The notes under the pieces: generated by a model
Told to the model about the DNA's origin: nothing
The model's input: the letters and a program-made list of their open reading frames with translations, nothing else
The model's database searches: none
Part shown: in pieces, positions 41,580 through 49,409 of the stretch
How positions within the stretch are numbered: position 1 is the first letter of the stretch
Layout of the letters: every line of letters starts with the position of its first letter
Translations under genes and position numbers: made by a program
NCBI RefSeq assembly: GCF_000373925.1
Contig: NZ_KB892784.1
Span: 1 to 49,410, forward strand
Source of the DNA: Actinopolymorpha alba DSM 45243
Lineage (GTDB): Bacteria > Actinomycetota > Actinomycetes > Propionibacteriales > Actinopolymorphaceae
DNA length: 49,410 bases
Direction of reading: 5' to 3'

Positions 41580-42338
41580 TCAGTGCAGGTCCTTGTCGGT
41601 GACCGGAACGAAGCGATGGTCCGCGGGTTCGTAGACGAGCACACGCGCCGTCGCGATGTCGAGGTACAGACCGACCAGCTGGGTCTGCCCGGACGCGACC
41701 GCGTCGGCGACGAGGGGGTACGACATGAGGTGGTCGAGCTGTTCGACGACGTTGACCATCACGATCTGGTCGAGGTCGGCCCAGCCCTCGCGGGCGGCGA
41801 CGTCCCGCACCGGATCGCCGGCCGCCCACCGGGCCAGGCTGGGTTCGGCCAACCGCAGCCACGCGCGCAGCGTTCCGGCGTCCCTGCCAAGGTCGGTCCC
41901 CTGGTGCAGGGCCTGGAGTCCGGCACACCCGGAGTGGCCGCAGACGACGATCGCCGGCACCCGCAGGATGCTCACTGCGAACTCCACCGCCGCCGGCACC
42001 GACAGGTCGGCCGGAAGGTGGGTGGCATCGTACGGCGGGACGACATTGCCAACGTTGCGGAGCGTGAGCAGATCACCCGGGCCGCTCGCGGTCAGGAGGT
42101 CGGGCAGCACCCGGGAGTCGACACAGCTCACGCAGAACGCTCGCGGCTGCTGCCCGGCGGCCAGCCCAGCGAGGAGCGGGCGGACGAGCGGCGCTGTCCG
42201 CTCCTGGTAGAACCGCACCCCGGCGAGTACCGTCTCGCGGCCTTTCCCCTCCTCCGGCGGGGTCCGCCAGGGCGAGTCTGGATGGAGGAATTCCGGTGGC
42301 GAGGGTTCCCTGCTGGCGTACGACCTGAAATCTTCCAT
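41580..42338 (-). CDS. Beta-class carbonic anhydrase
   Basis: 252 aa from ATG at 42338 (preceded by an in-frame TTG). Zinc site: Cys72 and Asp74 in SCVDSR with Arg76, then His135 and Cys138 in CGHSGC. Other parts: LTLRNVGNVVPP, SVPAAVEFAVSILRVPAIVV, MVNVVEQLDHLMSYPLV, VGLYLDIATARVLVYE. Interconverts CO2 and bicarbonate in the cytoplasm. The N-terminus (about 30 residues, Pro/Glu-rich) is an extra segment. Operon with the downstream rhodanese. Confidence 0.94.
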   Translation of the reverse strand: MEDFRSYASREPSPPEFLHPDSPWRTPPEEGKGRETVLAGVRFYQERTAPLVRPLLAGLAAGQQPRAFCVSCVDSRVLPDLLTASGPGDLLTLRNVGNVVPPYDATHLPADLSVPAAVEFAVSILRVPAIVVCGHSGCAGLQALHQGTDLGRDAGTLRAWLRLAEPSLARWAAGDPVRDVAAREGWADLDQIVMVNVVEQLDHLMSYPLVADAVASGQTQLVGLYLDIATARVLVYEPADHRFVPVTDKDLH

Positions 42339-42512
42339 CAACTGCCCTGCCTCGCTCGCCCTGCTCGCTCGCTGACCCGTCCGACAAGCAGTCTAGGAAC
42401 CGCGGGTTTCGCCGGCGTTCCTGACTCCGCACCCCGAGACGGTGCCCGCCGTTGGGAACGCGTCCAGGGGCGCTGCGCGGAGGCGTATCCGCTTCGCCAG
42501 CGTGACGTACGG
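42339..42512. other. 174-bp gap between carbonic anhydrase and the anti-sigma gene
   Basis: No gene is supported. A CCTAGACTGC string on the minus strand near 42390 could serve as a -10 element for the carbonic anhydrase operon, but no matching -35 is clear. Confidence 0.3.
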
Positions 42513-43763
42513 TCAGCGGCTGGGGAGCTGGTAGGGCGCCCCATCCTCGGGAGCCGGTGACTTTCGTGGCCCGAGGGCCAGCTCGCAGGCGCCGGTCATC
42601 GAGCAACGCACCAGCGACGCTCGGTCGTTGTCCCACACCTCGACGAGGAAGCGGCCATCGCCTTCCCAGCTGATGTTTTGCAGGACAGCTGCCTTGAGGG
42701 TGAGCACTGGCTGCCCCGTCCTGGCCTCGACGAAGGTGTACTCCCTGGCCCCGAGCCCGTCCATTTCTGGAGCGTAGGTCACGGCGTAGCGGCCGTCGGA
42801 GGAGAGCCACTGGACGTGGCTGGTACAGGTGCGCCACAGCCGGCGATTACTGGCGTTGAGGTCGACGACAGCCGAGCACGCGACGCCCCTGGTGACCGCG
42901 GGGTCCTCGGTGCGTACGGCGGCCAGACCCGGGCCGTCAGCGACGTCGCTCACGTTGTACAGACCCTTCCACGTCGTGATCTCGCCGGTCTCCGGATTCC
43001 AGGCTTGCGGGTTCGGGCTGTCGGCCGTATTAGGTGTGAAGACGACCAGCCCGCGCAGGAACCCGATCGGCGTGGCCCGACCCACATCCGCCCGCTCGAG
43101 GGCCTCGCCGTTGAGAGCATCGGCCAGGACCAGGAAGCCCTTGTCCAGGTCGGCCCAGGCCACATAGCGGCCGTCGCGGGAGACCACAGGGTAGGAGCCC
43201 GGCACGCTGAGCTTCTCGGTGCCGTCGATGCCGATCAGCCGGACGCGAGACGGATCTGTGCTCAGGTCGTGCAGGACGTACCCACCGGCGACCGGCTGGA
43301 AGCTGACCGGATGAGTGGCCTTGACGGGCGTCGTAGTGGAGCCGTTGAAGATCTGTTGCTCCGCGAGCCACGGAATGGTCGGCGTCTTCCCGAGTGCGAG
43401 CCGGCTGAATTCGAGGGTCACGGACGACGACGCCCTCGGGGACGGTGTGCGGTTCGACGGGCTGGACGGGCTGGACGGGCTGGGGGACGCGGAGGGCGTG
43501 GAGGGAGTCGGAGCCGTCATGGTCGCGGCGGGCTCCACCCGGGTGCGCTCGCCAGGGCCGCCGGTGAGCGCGTACGTCGCGGGCACGAGGACCGCGACCG
43601 CGGCCACCCCGGCCGCTACCGCCGTACCAACTCGCCGACGCTGCCGCATCCGGCGGCCGAGTTGGAACGCCGCTGGCGCGAGGTTGCGCTGGCTGAGCTC
43701 ATCGACACGGTCGGCCTGACGGTGCAGGGAGTGGGTGAGCTGTTGCTCCAGCTGGTCGGTCAT
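42513..43763 (-). CDS. Membrane-anchored anti-sigma-like protein with extracellular propeller
   Basis: 416 aa from ATG at 43763, overlapping the sigma-factor stop by 4 bp (ATGA). Residues 1-45 are a cytoplasmic, basic-ended segment (LGRRMRQRRRVG), about 46-68 one transmembrane helix (TAVAAGVAAVAVLVPATYAL), about 75-110 a Pro/Ser linker, and about 115-416 blades of a WD40-like beta-propeller (VVSRDGRYVAWADLDKGFLV, VQWLSSDGRYAVTY). Layout and coupling indicate a sensor that holds the sigma factor until an extracytoplasmic signal arrives. The N-terminal segment is too short for a classic zinc anti-sigma domain, so the mode of sigma binding is uncertain. Confidence 0.8.
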   Translation of the reverse strand: MTDQLEQQLTHSLHRQADRVDELSQRNLAPAAFQLGRRMRQRRRVGTAVAAGVAAVAVLVPATYALTGGPGERTRVEPAATMTAPTPSTPSASPSPSSPSSPSNRTPSPRASSSVTLEFSRLALGKTPTIPWLAEQQIFNGSTTTPVKATHPVSFQPVAGGYVLHDLSTDPSRVRLIGIDGTEKLSVPGSYPVVSRDGRYVAWADLDKGFLVLADALNGEALERADVGRATPIGFLRGLVVFTPNTADSPNPQAWNPETGEITTWKGLYNVSDVADGPGLAAVRTEDPAVTRGVACSAVVDLNASNRRLWRTCTSHVQWLSSDGRYAVTYAPEMDGLGAREYTFVEARTGQPVLTLKAAVLQNISWEGDGRFLVEVWDNDRASLVRCSMTGACELALGPRKSPAPEDGAPYQLPSR

Positions 43764-44287
43764 CGGGATCCCTCCTCCGTGGTGGCGGCCGCGAGTTGGT
43801 GCAGGCGGGCGCGCAGGGTCGCGAGTGCTCGACTGGTCTGGCTCTTGACTGTGCCGACGGAACAGCCGAGGGCTTCGGCGGTTTCGGCCTCGCTCAGGTC
43901 CTCGAAGTAGCGCAGGACGACGGCTGCTCGCTGGCGGGGCGGCAACGTGCAGACGAGGTCCCACATCTCGTCGCGGTCCGCGCTGGACGCCGCGTGGTCG
44001 GTGCCGGGCCGAGTGGAATGGTCGGGAACGACGTCGGTGCTGTGCTCGAGGCGCCGCCAGGCACGCCGCCACCAGCCGGTGTGCTCGTTGATCATCGTCC
44101 GGCGTACGTACGCGTCCAGTCCCTGCTTGTCGCGGATCCGGTTCCAGGCGACGTAGGTGCGGGCGAGCGCGATCTGGACGAGATCCTCAGCGCTGTGGTG
44201 GTCGCCGGTCAGCAGGTACGCCGTCCTGATCAGGGCGCGTTGCCGGGTCGCGACATACGCGCTGAACTCCTCGGCCGTCTCGGTCAC
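43760..44287 (-). CDS. ECF RNA polymerase sigma factor, SigE-like family
   Basis: 175 aa, GTG start. Region 2: LIRTAYLLTGDHHSAEDLVQ, then WNRIRDKQGLDAYVRRTMI; region 4 [23 protein letters not shown]. Very similar in plan to the sigma factor at 764-1315, including RYFEDLSEAE. A CAACC string about 17 bp before CATCCA occurs in the minus-strand region upstream (near 44340-44365), which may be an autoregulated ECF promoter; the match is weak. Works with the coupled propeller anti-sigma gene. Confidence 0.9.
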   Translation of the reverse strand: MTETAEEFSAYVATRQRALIRTAYLLTGDHHSAEDLVQIALARTYVAWNRIRDKQGLDAYVRRTMINEHTGWWRRAWRRLEHSTDVVPDHSTRPGTDHAASSADRDEMWDLVCTLPPRQRAAVVLRYFEDLSEAETAEALGCSVGTVKSQTSRALATLRARLHQLAAATTEEGSR

Positions 44288-44429
44288 GTCCGTCCCCTGC
44301 CTTCCCCCTCGGCCCTCCGCCCTTTCGCTGAGTGGATGCGGTGAGCCCGCGTCAAGGTTGCATGAGCTGAATCAATACATCGTGCGAGCCCGCCCAGAGA
44401 TCGCCGGGATGGTTTGGCACCATAGGCGG

Positions 44430-46115
44430 GTGCCGAGCATGGACCGATGGGCTGGAACGGCACGGGCAGTACCGCTCGTGCTGGCGTTCCTGCTGTCGAC
44501 AGGCTGCGGCGCGCTGGGGATCGGGAGCGGTACGGACAGTAAGTCCGCCACGCCGACCGCTACGGGCTCCGCGAGCGCTTCGGAGAGTCCGACGTCGACC
44601 AGGGCTCCCACCCCCACACCTACGGCACCGCCGGTCACCTCGTGGGGGCCGACCGAGGCCGAATGGGCGCGGGCGAAGCGGCTGGTGGCCCGGATGAGCC
44701 TCGCCGAGAAGGCGGGACAGGTGATCGTCGCGGGCTTCGGCGGGACCAGCGCCCCGACCTCACTGGTCCGGCGCTACCACCTGGGCGGCGTCATCATCAT
44801 GGGATACAACGTCGCGTCCGCGGATCAGGTCCGCTCCGTCAACCGCGCCCTGCAGGAAGAGGCGCGCGGGCAGGGGCGTGGCTGGCCGCTTGCCATCGGG
44901 ATTGACCAGGAGGGCGGGACCGTCGCGCGGATCGAGGAGCCGTTGACGGAGTTCCCGACGTACATGACGCTGGGTGCGAGCCGGGACGCCGCGCTGGCAA
45001 GGAAGGCCGCTCGCGCCAGCGGCGACGAACTCCGGGCTCTCGGATTCACGATGGTCTTCGCGCCGGACGCCGACGTGACTGACGGCCCGTCGGACCCAAC
45101 CATCGGGAGCCGCTCGGCTGGCAGCGATCCCGCTCTCGTCGCGTCCATCGTCAACGGCTCCTTGCGGGGCTACGCAGATGCCGGGATCGTCGCCGTACCC
45201 AAGCACTTTCCCGGACACGGGAGCGTCCCTGCCGACAGCCACGTGAGCCTGCCGGTCCAGCGCGCTTCGCTGGCCGAGCTGGCCAAGCGTGACCTCGTGC
45301 CGTTCGCGTCGGCGGTCAAGGCAGGCGCGCCCGCGGTGATGGTGGCGCACATTGACGTGCGTGACGTTGATCCGGGTACGCCGTCCTCGGTGTCGGGCAA
45401 GGTCGTCAAGGGGCTCTTGCGGGACCGTCTGGGATTCGAGGGCGCCGTCGTCACGGACGCGCTGGAGATGGCCGGGATCGCCGACAAGTACGGCAGCGCG
45501 GAGGCCGGGGTCCGCGCTCTACTGGCCGGCGCCGATGTCCTCCTCATGCCCGTGGACGTGGCCGCCACCCACGCCGCGGTGATGCGGGCGGTGCGGTCCG
45601 GTCGACTTCCGCAAGCCCGGCTTGACGAGGCCGCGGCCCGGTCGGCCGCGCTCATGCTGCACCAGCTGGCGGCCTCCAACGCGCCATCGATGGACGTGGT
45701 GGGTACGGCGTCCAAGCTCTCCGAAACGGTGTCATTGCGGGGACTCACCGTCGCCTCTGGGCCATGTGCCGGCCGGCTCGTCGGGCAGCAGGTCCAGGTG
45801 GTGGGCGGGCGGGAGTCCGACCAGGCCGGGTTCACCGCTGCTGCCCGCGCTGCCGGACTCCAGGTGGGAACGACGGGTGACGTCGTACGTCTGCTCAGCC
45901 GGGGGAGTTCGAGCGGGTCCGGTGACGTCGTGGTCGCCCTTGACACGCCGTACGGTCTGGGACGGAGTCGTGCCGGCACCGCACGGATCGCACTGTATGG
46001 CAGGACACCGGGCGCGTTCCGTGCACTGGTGGAGGTGTTGACCGGGCGTGCGCGCGGTGGAGGTTACCTGCCGGTGGAGGTCAAGGGCCTGCCACCGCGT
46101 GCGGGCTGCGACTGA
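44430..46115 (+). CDS. nagZ: Glycoside hydrolase family 3 beta-N-acetylhexosaminidase (NagZ-like), probable lipoprotein
   Basis: 561 aa from GTG at 44430 (ATG three codons later is possible). A hydrophobic signal ends in LLSTGC, with Cys26 a likely lipid site although Ser at -3 is not ideal. A Ser/Thr/Pro linker follows, then the GH3 domain: MSLAEKAGQVIVAGFGGTSA, LAIGIDQEGGTVARIEEPLT, the NagZ signature KHFPGHGSVPADSH (Lys258 on) with its catalytic His and Asp pair, VVTDALEMAGIADKYG with the nucleophile Asp, and LLAGADVLLMPVD. The C-terminal about 150 residues form a second domain seen in actinobacterial forms. Cleaves GlcNAc from peptidoglycan or chitin fragments outside the membrane. Confidence 0.88.
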   Translation: MPSMDRWAGTARAVPLVLAFLLSTGCGALGIGSGTDSKSATPTATGSASASESPTSTRAPTPTPTAPPVTSWGPTEAEWARAKRLVARMSLAEKAGQVIVAGFGGTSAPTSLVRRYHLGGVIIMGYNVASADQVRSVNRALQEEARGQGRGWPLAIGIDQEGGTVARIEEPLTEFPTYMTLGASRDAALARKAARASGDELRALGFTMVFAPDADVTDGPSDPTIGSRSAGSDPALVASIVNGSLRGYADAGIVAVPKHFPGHGSVPADSHVSLPVQRASLAELAKRDLVPFASAVKAGAPAVMVAHIDVRDVDPGTPSSVSGKVVKGLLRDRLGFEGAVVTDALEMAGIADKYGSAEAGVRALLAGADVLLMPVDVAATHAAVMRAVRSGRLPQARLDEAAARSAALMLHQLAASNAPSMDVVGTASKLSETVSLRGLTVASGPCAGRLVGQQVQVVGGRESDQAGFTAAARAAGLQVGTTGDVVRLLSRGSSSGSGDVVVALDTPYGLGRSRAGTARIALYGRTPGAFRALVEVLTGRARGGGYLPVEVKGLPPRAGCD

Positions 46116-46128
46116 CGCTGGGGCGCAG

Positions 46129-46187
46129 CCGCGCGGTTGGCGGTGGTATCGCGGTGTGTCCCACCCGTCCCACCGCCAACCGCGCGG
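46129..46187. terminator. Bidirectional terminator between nagZ and ridA
   Basis: An 18-bp perfect inverted repeat: CCGCGCGGTTGGCGGTGG (46129-46146) and its complement (46170-46187), with a 23-nt loop. It lies between the convergent nagZ and ridA stops, 13 and 4 bp away. Confidence 0.85.
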
Positions 46188-46191
46188 TCGG

Positions 46192-46572
46192 TCAGGAGCG
46201 GAGCGCCGCGACCACATCGATCTCGACGAGAATGCCGTTGAGGGTCGAGCCGACGGTGGTACGGACGGGGTAGGGCTTCTCCAGGAACGACTCGTAGGCC
46301 TTGTTGAACTCCGCGAAGTCGCTGAGGTCGGCCAGGTGCACCGTCGCCTTGACGACATCGGCGAACGTCAGGCCCTTCTCCGCCAGCACCGCGGCGACGT
46401 TGCGCATCACCTGGGCGGTCTGCTCGGCCACGCCGCCCTCGACCAGCTTGCCAGTGGCGGGGTCGGCCGGGCCGAACCCCGCGGTGTAGAGGAAGCCGTT
46501 GGCGACGATGCCTTGGGAGTAGGCGCCCGCGGGGTTTGGTGCGTTGTCGGTGCGGATTTCTTCCTTCGCCAT
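46192..46572 (-). CDS. ridA: RidA-family enamine/imine deaminase
   Basis: 126 aa, ATG. YjgF/YER057c/UK114 fold: APNPAGAYSQGIVANGFLYT, GFGPADPATGKLVEGGVAEQ, QVMRNVAAVLAEKGLTFADV, VKATVHLADLSDFAEFN, and a C-terminal EIDVVAAL. Hydrolyses reactive 2-aminoacrylate-type enamines from PLP enzymes. The Arg normally at the active site is in the VRTTVGS segment. Upstream on the same strand is an Lrp regulator of amino-acid metabolism. Confidence 0.93.
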   Translation of the reverse strand: MAKEEIRTDNAPNPAGAYSQGIVANGFLYTAGFGPADPATGKLVEGGVAEQTAQVMRNVAAVLAEKGLTFADVVKATVHLADLSDFAEFNKAYESFLEKPYPVRTTVGSTLNGILVEIDVVAALRS

Positions 46573-46616
46573 GGGGAGCCTCGTTTCGGTTCGAGCGGGG
46601 GTCTCGTCGCAGGACC

Positions 46617-47084
46617 CTAACCTGTCGTGCCGGCCCGCCCGGCGGTGAGGTTGCGCCGGGGGAGCGGGCTGGAGAAGACGACGCTCGTCGTTACAGACCC
46701 CACTCCGCTGATCCGTCCGGTGATCTCCTCCAGGTGGCGGATGGAGCGCGCGAGCACCTTGAGCACGAAGCAGTCCTCGCCGGTCACGTGGTGCGCCTCG
46801 ACAATCTCGGCGGTGGTGGCCAGCAGGTCGTGGAACGGCTTGTAGTTGCTGGTCGGGTAGCGCAGGCGGACCAGCGCGAGGATGCCGAAGCCCAGGCGGT
46901 CTGGGTCGATGACGGCGGAGTAGCCCGCGATGACGCCGCTCTCCTCAAGGCGACGGACGCGCTCGGTGACGGCGCTCGGCGACATCGAGACGGCGCGGGC
47001 GAGTTCGGCGAAGCTGGCCCGGCCGTTGTGCTGGAGCGCCTCGATGAGCCGCCAATCGGTGTCGTCCAGGGATTCCACGGTCAT
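46617..47084 (-). CDS. Lrp/AsnC-family transcriptional regulator
   Basis: 155 aa from ATG at 47084; the frame is open upstream but this is the family start (LDDTDWRLIEALQHNGRASF). HTH: FAELARAVSMSPSAVTERVR, followed by RLEESGVIAGYSAVIDPDRL. The C-terminal RAM ligand domain runs from ILALVRLRY to VTTSVVFSSPL, including HVTGEDCFVLKVLARSIRHL. Senses an amino acid and self-associates into octamers by family knowledge. Divergent from a rhodanese gene 93 bp away, and upstream of ridA. Confidence 0.93.
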   Translation of the reverse strand: MTVESLDDTDWRLIEALQHNGRASFAELARAVSMSPSAVTERVRRLEESGVIAGYSAVIDPDRLGFGILALVRLRYPTSNYKPFHDLLATTAEIVEAHHVTGEDCFVLKVLARSIRHLEEITGRISGVGSVTTSVVFSSPLPRRNLTAGRAGTTG

Positions 47085-47164
47085 CTGACTTGGATACCAG
47101 GAGATGGGCGGCCGATCAAGGGAATGGCCGTGGTTCTGGCCTTCATGCTGGGGACCTCCCGCCA

Positions 47165-47170
47165 TAGCGT
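47165..47170 (+). promoter_or_regulatory. Candidate -10 hexamer (TAGCGT) for a leaderless rhodanese mRNA
   Basis: TAGCGT is exactly 7 nt before the ATG at 47178, with no RBS in tctgggc. Lies in the divergent region shared with the Lrp gene. Confidence 0.45.
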
Positions 47171-47177
47171 TCTGGGC

Positions 47178-47654
47178 ATGGCGACAACGACGATCACGAG
47201 CCCCATCCTCGCGGTGCCCACACGGGCCCCGGAGGATGCTGTGGCGTACTTTTCCGCGAACCTCGCGTTCCAGACCGACGTCTCTGACGTGCGGGCGGCC
47301 CTGGACCTGGATGAGCCGGGCTTTGCCCTGGTGGACTCTCGCGGCCAGGTGGCGTGGGCGCAGGGGCACATTCCGGGTGCGATCCATCTACCGACGGCCG
47401 AGATCCCGACCCGGGCGCATGCGCTTCTCGATCCCGGCGTACCCGTCGTGACCTACTGCTGGGGACCTGGGTGCGACGGTGCTGCGAAGGCGGCGCTCGC
47501 CCTTGCGCGGTTGGGATTCCGGGTCAAGGAGATGCGTGGCGGCATTGAGTACTGGATCCGGGAGGGCCTCGCCGTCGAGACAACCGAGGGTCTCACCCAA
47601 CGCCCGGCGGACCCGTTGACGGCTCCGGTGAATGCCGTCGCCTGCGACTGCTGA
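47178..47654 (+). CDS. Rhodanese-domain protein
   Basis: 158 aa from ATG at 47178; the frame continues upstream in antisense of the Lrp gene but lacks rhodanese sequence. An N-terminal helix (APEDAVAYFSANLAFQTDVS) precedes a single rhodanese domain: ALVDSRGQVAWAQGHIPGAI, active-site Cys94 in YCWGPGCDGAAKAA, and GFRVKEMRGGIEYWIREGL. The CWGPGC loop differs from the other rhodanese in the window (CSMGNR) and is the form often seen next to Lrp-type regulators in actinobacteria. Confidence 0.9.
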   Translation: MATTTITSPILAVPTRAPEDAVAYFSANLAFQTDVSDVRAALDLDEPGFALVDSRGQVAWAQGHIPGAIHLPTAEIPTRAHALLDPGVPVVTYCWGPGCDGAAKAALALARLGFRVKEMRGGIEYWIREGLAVETTEGLTQRPADPLTAPVNAVACDC

Positions 47655-47664
47655 CCGAAGCTTC

Positions 47665-47880
47665 CTAACTGCGCCACCGGCTGGTGGTGGTGATATGCCA
47701 GCGGCCGGTGGCCGCTCGGCGGGCTTGGTATTTGTGGGGGTTCTTGGCGCGGTCGCGGTTGTGGTGGTCGCAGGCGGGTGCGAGGTCGTCGAGCCTGGTG
47801 CTGGGGTGGGCTGTTCCAGGGGTGATCCGAGGTCGATGCGGCCGAAGGAGTGGAGACCTCCGTGTTCCGACCCGGAAAAG
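47665..47880 (-). pseudogene. C-terminal relic of an HNH endonuclease
   Basis: The minus frame ending at 47665 reads LDDLAPACDHHNRDRAKNPH, then KYQARRAATGRWHITTTSRW. This is the last part of an HNH nuclease motif (LAPAC-x-HHN) with the usual C-terminal tail. The preceding codons in this frame are arginine/proline-rich noise, while sensible residues continue in another frame, so the gene is frameshifted and lacks its N-terminal DUF222-like part. Confidence 0.55.
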
Positions 47881-47939
47881 TCTTCGCTGCCTACAGCCGG
47901 CCCATTTGTTGAGTAGCTGCCGCTCCGGACATGCGTGCT

Positions 47940-47984
47940 GGCAGGCTCGAAAATCCCTTGTTTTCAAGGGTTATCGAGCCTGCC
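47940..47984 (-). terminator. Strong hairpin terminator after the HNH gene
   Basis: GGCAGGCTCGA (47940-47950) pairs with TCGAGCCTGCC (47974-47984), and inside it CCCTTG (47955-47960) pairs with CAAGGG (47965-47970) over a TTTT loop. Located 33 bp past the HNH stop in the minus direction. Confidence 0.75.
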
Positions 47985-48016
47985 GGTTGTTTGCTTGTCC
48001 CGCTTCCCCGTGCCGG

Positions 48017-49158
48017 TTAGAACGGTGGGGGATCGGGATCGTCGGGTTCTACGGGGTCGGTGAGTCGTGGTGGGGTGACCTCGTACTCCCGGCCGTGCGG
48101 GTCGGTGTACCTGAGGTGTCCCGGACTGGTTTGCTCGACCTTCCAGTGGCCTTCGGTTTTCACCCGGTGGTGTCGGCGGCACAGTGGTGCCATGTTCGCC
48201 ACGGAGGTTTCGCCGCCTTCGGCGTAGGACTTCGTATGGTCGAGGTCGCAGGAGATGGCTGGGCGCCTACATAGCATCCACGTGCACCGCTGGTTCAACG
48301 ACTGCACCAGCTCCGCCGCAAGACCGCGCAGGAACCGTTGCGACATCGGATGCAGGCTCATCAACCGCCCGGTGACCGGGTGGGTGACCCCGATCGCGAA
48401 CATCGCGTCGGGGTTGTTGAGATGGTTGGCGATCAGGCGCCGCGCTGTTTCGGTGAGTACGGGCCCGAACCCGCCAAGCTCAGCCGGCCGCTTGGCCAGC
48501 TCGAACAGGGTCGTGATCGGAACATTCAGCTGGAGTTTCGCCTTGATCGCGGCTCTCCACGAGCGGAACGCCGCCGGGATTTCCTGCTCGGGGATCAGCT
48601 CCCCATCAGCGTTCTCGCGGGCCGGCCTGTCGTTGCGGGCCTGGGGCACTGGTTGGTCAAGTGGGTGGGTGTAGGTGGCGGGTTTGCAGTCTTCACACGG
48701 GCAACCTTCGAGGTGTTGGTCGTGGTCGCGCCCGGTGTGCCGGCACCCATCCTGCTCGGAGACAGGACGGTCCTGCGCATCCTCGGCCTGGGCCGGGCTG
48801 TCGGCCTTGTCCTGCTCATCAAGCAGATCGTCAAAGGACTCTTGACAAGCGCCAGAGTCTTCGCCGTTCCCGCAGTCGCTGTCTTCGCGGGCTTCTTCCC
48901 CACCGTTGCAGACGATCACGTCGGCCTCACCTGACAGCAGGGAGCTAGCGATATCGGCGCGCAACTGTGGCAGGGTGCGCTCGTCGCCGGAGGACTTCAT
49001 CGTCCGAGCGATGGCGTCCAGATATCCCCAGATCTGGGCGGCCACGTCGTGGGAGATGCCACGGATGCGTAGGTCGGAGACGCCGTCCAGAGACGGGTAG
49101 ATGTCCACGCCCCGGTCTTCGCGGGCCCTCTTGTGACGTTGTTTCGCCGCCTCGGGGT
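48017..49158 (-). CDS. HNH endonuclease with DUF222 domain, 3' exon (split by a group II intron)
   Basis: About 380 codons. The sequence starts mid-domain: PEAAKQRHKRAREDRGVDIY and LPQLRADIASSLLSGEADVI belong to the second half of DUF222, so roughly 150 N-terminal residues are missing. A very acidic linker with Cys/His clusters follows (SEQDGCRHTGRDHDQHLEGC, PCEDCKPAT). The C-terminal HNH nuclease is complete: CDLDHTKSYAEGGETSVANM, then APLCRRHHRVKTEGHW. Directly upstream on the same strand lies the 3' end of a group II intron, so the 5' exon should be beyond the window's right edge. If the intron splices, the full protein is made; otherwise this is a disrupted gene. An in-frame ATG lies inside the intron but would add intron-coded residues. 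Confidence 0.8.
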
Positions 49159-49198
49159 GTCGGGTAGCCCGGGGGAATCTCACCCCCAGGCCCCCGCA

Positions 49199-49232
49199 GA
49201 TCCCGGCGTGACAGTCTCCCGTCACCGGGCTC
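49199..49232 (-). ncRNA. Group II intron domain V
   Basis: The minus strand begins GAGCCCGGTGACGGGAGACT and ends GTCACGCCGGGATC, exactly 34 nt. It has the AGC catalytic triad at positions 2-4, a lower stem CCCGG/CCGGG, the two-base bulge (CG), an upper stem GTGAC/GTCAC with the GAGA-type loop. This is the catalytic core of the ribozyme and all expected elements are intact. Confidence 0.88.
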
Positions 49233-49244
49233 TTGTCATCCTGG

Positions 49245-49409
49245 TCACCAAAAGGCGTGGGTCCATGCCCAGTGGGCGAAAGCTCCGGGGTACTGGCGAG
49301 TGACTCGCCGCCAGCACGCGTGGGCTTTACGGAACCCTCGTAACCGCCTAAATTTCTTTCGCAGCCACCGCATCAAGTAGGCATTGACACGGCGCAGGAG
49401 CGGATACAG
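49245..49409 (-). CDS. ltrA: Group II intron maturase/reverse transcriptase, C-terminal fragment
   Basis: 54 codons open to the window edge, stop TGA at 49247-49245. The translation reads LYPLLRRVNAYLMRWLRKKF, then RRLRGFRKAHACWRRVTRQY and PGAFAHWAWTHAFW. This is the basic C-terminal segment after the reverse transcriptase and maturase (X) domains of bacterial intron proteins (typically NAYLMRWLRKKYRRLR-x-W-R-FAHW). The protein binds intron RNA to help splicing and copies it into DNA. The catalytic YADD part is off the window. There is no complete ORF here, because only the tail lies inside. Confidence 0.88.
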   Translation of the reverse strand: MYPLLRRVNAYLMRWLRKKFRRLRGFRKAHACWRRVTRQYPGAFAHWAWTHAFW

